Program-made: the position numbers and the translations under genes
The notes under the pieces: generated by a model
Database searches by the model: none
The model's input: only the letters and a program-made list of their open reading frames with translations
Told to the model about the DNA's origin: nothing
Assembly: GCF_003386205.1 (NCBI RefSeq)
Contig: NZ_QRDY01000005.1
Location: forward strand, 301,549-365,548
Reading direction: 5' to 3'
DNA: 64,000 nucleotides
Source of the DNA: Cohnella lupini
GTDB lineage: Bacteria; Bacillota; Bacilli; Paenibacillales; Paenibacillaceae
Part shown: one piece after another, positions 62,130 through 64,000 of the stretch
Numbering within the stretch: the stretch's first letter is position 1
Layout of the letters: every line of letters begins with the position of its first letter

Positions 62130-63554
62130 ATGAACGAATGGATTAACAAAGCGGCGCAAGTAACACCTTCATCCAGTCAGGTAGCGTGGCAACAACTGGA
62201 GTTTTACTCCTTTATTCATTTTGGAATCAATACGTTCACGGACAAGGAGTGGGGTCTTGGCGACGAGAATCCCGCATTGTTCAATCCGACGGAATTCAGC
62301 GCGAAGCAATGGGTAGACGTTTGCAAGTCGGCAGACATGAAAGGGCTCATCCTCACTTGCAAGCACCATGACGGATTTTGTCTTTGGCCCAGCGATTACA
62401 CCGAGCATTCCGTTAAGCACAGTCCATGGCGCGGCGGAAACGGGGACTTGGTCAAGGAGGTTGCCGAAGCATGTCGGGAAGGAGGCATCCGGTTCGGAGT
62501 CTATTTGTCTCCTTGGGACCGACACGATAGGCGTTACGGGTCCGACGAATATAACTCGTACTTTAAAAATCAGTTGCGTGAATTGCTGTCCCGGTACGGG
62601 GATGTCTTTTGCGTTTGGTTCGACGGTGCTTGCGGCGAGGGTCCGAACGGCATGAAGCAGGTTTACGACTGGGAAGGCTACTATGAAGTCATTCGCGAAT
62701 TGCAGCCCGAGGCGGCCATCTCCGTTTGCGGCCCGGACGTTCGCTGGTGCGGCAATGAAGCCGGTCATACCCGGGAATCCGAGTGGAGCGTCGTTCCGGC
62801 GCATCTTCAAGATATCGAGAAAATCCAAGAAAAATCGCAGCATGTCGACGACGGAGAATTCTCCAGACTGGTTCGTTCCCAAGACGAAAATATAGGCGGC
62901 AGAAGTGCGATTCAGAATGCGGAGAAGCTAGTATGGTATCCCGCCGAGGTCAACACGTCGATCCGTCCGGGCTGGTTCTATCATGAATACGAAGACGACA
63001 AGGTCAGGAGCGTAGAGGAGCTTCTAGACATCTATTACAAATCCGTCGGCGGCAACTCCACTTTCCTGTTGAATCTTCCACCGGACCGGCGCGGACTTAT
63101 TCATGAACGCGATGCCGAGACAATGGCCGCTCTTGGTCGATCATTGTCGTCCACATTCCGTAACAATCTAGCAGAGGGAGCCACCGTTAGCGCATCGGAA
63201 GCGCTGGACGACCTTCACGTCGCAGGACGAGTTATCGACGGCAACTCGGATTCTTTCTGGCGCCCGAATGAGGGAACGGAGAAAGCTTCGCTCTTGCTCG
63301 AGCTGCGAGAGGAAAAAACGTTCGACACGATCGTACTTCAAGAGCATATCAAGTCCGGTCAGAGAATCGAGGAATTCAGCATCGAATACGAGCAGCAAGG
63401 CATATGGGAGCCGCTCTGCCAGTATACGGTCGTTGGGTATAAACGAATCTGCAGATTTCCGGTAACGACCGCAAAACGTATTCGACTGACCATAGACCAA
63501 TCCCGTTGGTTCCCCACCCTTTCCGCGTTCGAGGTATATCTTGACAAGCGCTAA
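62130..63554 (+). CDS. GH29 alpha-L-fucosidase with F5/8-type C-terminal domain
   Basis: A 474-residue cytoplasmic enzyme. The GH29 barrel (about 1-335) has FYSFIHFGINTFTDKEWGLG, LTCKHHDGFCLWPS and the nucleophile D165 in FCVWFDGACGEG. From about residue 340 a discoidin/CBM32-like domain follows (VIDGNSDSFWRP, KRIRLTIDQSRWFP). GAAGGAGCC precedes the ATG. The motif set fits the smaller, regiospecific GH29 branch rather than the long broad-specificity one. With the GH42 enzyme 19 bp upstream it would strip fucose and galactose from an imported oligosaccharide. Confidence 0.9.
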   Translation: MNEWINKAAQVTPSSSQVAWQQLEFYSFIHFGINTFTDKEWGLGDENPALFNPTEFSAKQWVDVCKSADMKGLILTCKHHDGFCLWPSDYTEHSVKHSPWRGGNGDLVKEVAEACREGGIRFGVYLSPWDRHDRRYGSDEYNSYFKNQLRELLSRYGDVFCVWFDGACGEGPNGMKQVYDWEGYYEVIRELQPEAAISVCGPDVRWCGNEAGHTRESEWSVVPAHLQDIEKIQEKSQHVDDGEFSRLVRSQDENIGGRSAIQNAEKLVWYPAEVNTSIRPGWFYHEYEDDKVRSVEELLDIYYKSVGGNSTFLLNLPPDRRGLIHERDAETMAALGRSLSSTFRNNLAEGATVSASEALDDLHVAGRVIDGNSDSFWRPNEGTEKASLLLELREEKTFDTIVLQEHIKSGQRIEEFSIEYEQQGIWEPLCQYTVVGYKRICRFPVTTAKRIRLTIDQSRWFPTLSAFEVYLDKR

Positions 63555-63577
63555 ATAGCCTTTCATTCCTCCTATAT

Positions 63578-63626
63578 GGCCCTTGCGAAGGCGCACTTCG
63601 ATTAGTGCGTTTCGTGAGGGTCTTTT
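63578..63626 (+). terminator. Terminator after the GH42-GH29 operon
   Basis: Long imperfect hairpin GGCCCTTGCGAAGGCGCAC / GTGCGTTTCGTGAGGGTC with an 8-base loop, followed by TCTTTTC, 23 bp after the GH29 stop. Confidence 0.72.
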
Positions 63627-63673
63627 CTATATGCGCGGGTCTTCTACCGTTAGCAAAGGTATGATTCTAGGTA

Positions 63674-63867
63674 AGTAGGATGGTAATCATCGTTATTCAA
63701 GCTAACGAACCCTATTGGAGGAAAAAGTAGGTTGAAGAACATCGCAATTGATCGAATATTCAGAAGGAATACGAAAAATTTAGACCAATAGCGATAATAA
63801 ACATCTTTATCCATCTTATATTTTGATTATGCATTAAAATTACATTGATTCACATCGCTATTGGATA
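63674..63867 (+). repeat. Dispersed ~194-bp intergenic repeat, copy 2
   Basis: Second copy of 52283-52475 on the same strand, most positions identical, diverging sharply on both sides. One arm of the internal inverted repeat has a mismatch (ATCGCAATTG at 63741-63750 against CAATAGCGAT at 63786-63795). Confidence 0.8.
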
Positions 63868-63906
63868 TCACCAGTAACGCTATTTACAGTATCTTCCGGC
63901 TGCATA

Positions 63907-64000
63907 ATTAAGTAGGAGGGGGCGGCTAGCCCCCGACCTCTCACACCACCGTACGTACCGTTCGGTATACGGCGGTTCATGAAATATTCCGTAATGAGTT
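63907..64000 (-). mobile_element. 3' end of a group II intron (truncated by window edge)
   Basis: On the minus strand, GCCGTATACCG-AA-CGGTACGTACGG forms a domain V-like hairpin, followed by GTGTGAGAGG. A second GC-rich hairpin (GGGGGC...GCCCCC) and CCTACTT then resemble domain VI and the 3' terminus of bacterial group II introns. The intron body and its reverse transcriptase would lie beyond base 64000. Confidence 0.6.

Larger units (their letters stand above)
63555..64000. other. Gene-free end of window
   Basis: No gene seen. It contains the GH29 terminator (63578-63626), the second copy of the dispersed ~194-bp repeat (63674-63867) and sequence matching the 3' end of a group II intron (63907-64000, minus strand). 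Confidence 0.65.

Overview
The window looks like the chromosome of a Gram-positive, soil- or plant-associated member of the Paenibacillaceae (Paenibacillus/Cohnella type). The grounds are AGGAGG-type ribosome binding sites, many TTG and GTG starts, CcpA-like cre sites, and four sugar importers each paired with a YesM/YesN-type two-component system, the importers having permeases but no ATPase. No rRNA, tRNA or CRISPR array was seen. Almost everything after position 8000 is devoted to breaking down and importing plant glycans. || Layout. 1-2957 (+): a small detoxification or redox operon (MFS pump cut by the window edge, SnoaL-like lipoprotein, YfkO-type nitroreductase, FrnE/DsbA-like protein) closed by a stem-loop. 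2975-7881: a MocR regulator, an EamA permease, a thioredoxin-like protein and a PoxB-type pyruvate oxidase. 7972-23622 (-): a long locus with a GH43 enzyme, an importer (SBP, LplB, LplC), YesM/YesN, an uncharacterised six-hairpin glycosidase-like protein, and a markedly GC-rich trio (FAH-family dehydratase, aldehyde dehydrogenase, YagF/YjhG-type dehydratase) that together match the lower half of the oxidative (Weimberg) pentose pathway. 23751-33640 (-): a secreted beta-helix enzyme with a ricin-type lectin tail, then importer and two-component genes. 33672-43266: a secreted GH95-like enzyme with two CBM35-like modules, an importer, and a divergent two-component pair. 43272-48640: a beta-helix protein fused to a PDZ domain, a sugar isomerase-like protein, a Gfo/Idh/MocA dehydrogenase and a divergent AraC regulator. 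48725-51829 (-): a second secreted beta-helix enzyme, this one with CBM35-like modules. 51830-52982: a gene-free stretch packed with repeats. 52983-59871 (-): the fourth importer with its YesM/YesN pair. 60086-63554 (+): GH42 and GH29 enzymes. 63907-64000: what appears to be the 3' end of a group II intron running off the window. || How it fits together (inference). Secreted beta-helix and GH95-like enzymes trim polysaccharides outside the cell, four lipoprotein-dependent importers take up the oligosaccharides (their ATPase must be encoded elsewhere, as for MsmX), and cytoplasmic GH43, GH42 and GH29 enzymes finish the degradation. Non-coding sequence ties these loci together: one box is shared by the promoters of the 39090-40463 importer and the 48725-51829 beta-helix gene, and a different box is shared by the 28683-30053 importer and the 23820-26516 beta-helix gene. 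This points to two parallel regulons, each pairing an importer with one of two paralogous secreted beta-helix enzymes. The enzyme set (GH29, GH95-like, GH42, GH43) suggests fucose-, galactose- and xylose/arabinose-bearing plant glycans such as xyloglucan or pectic side chains.
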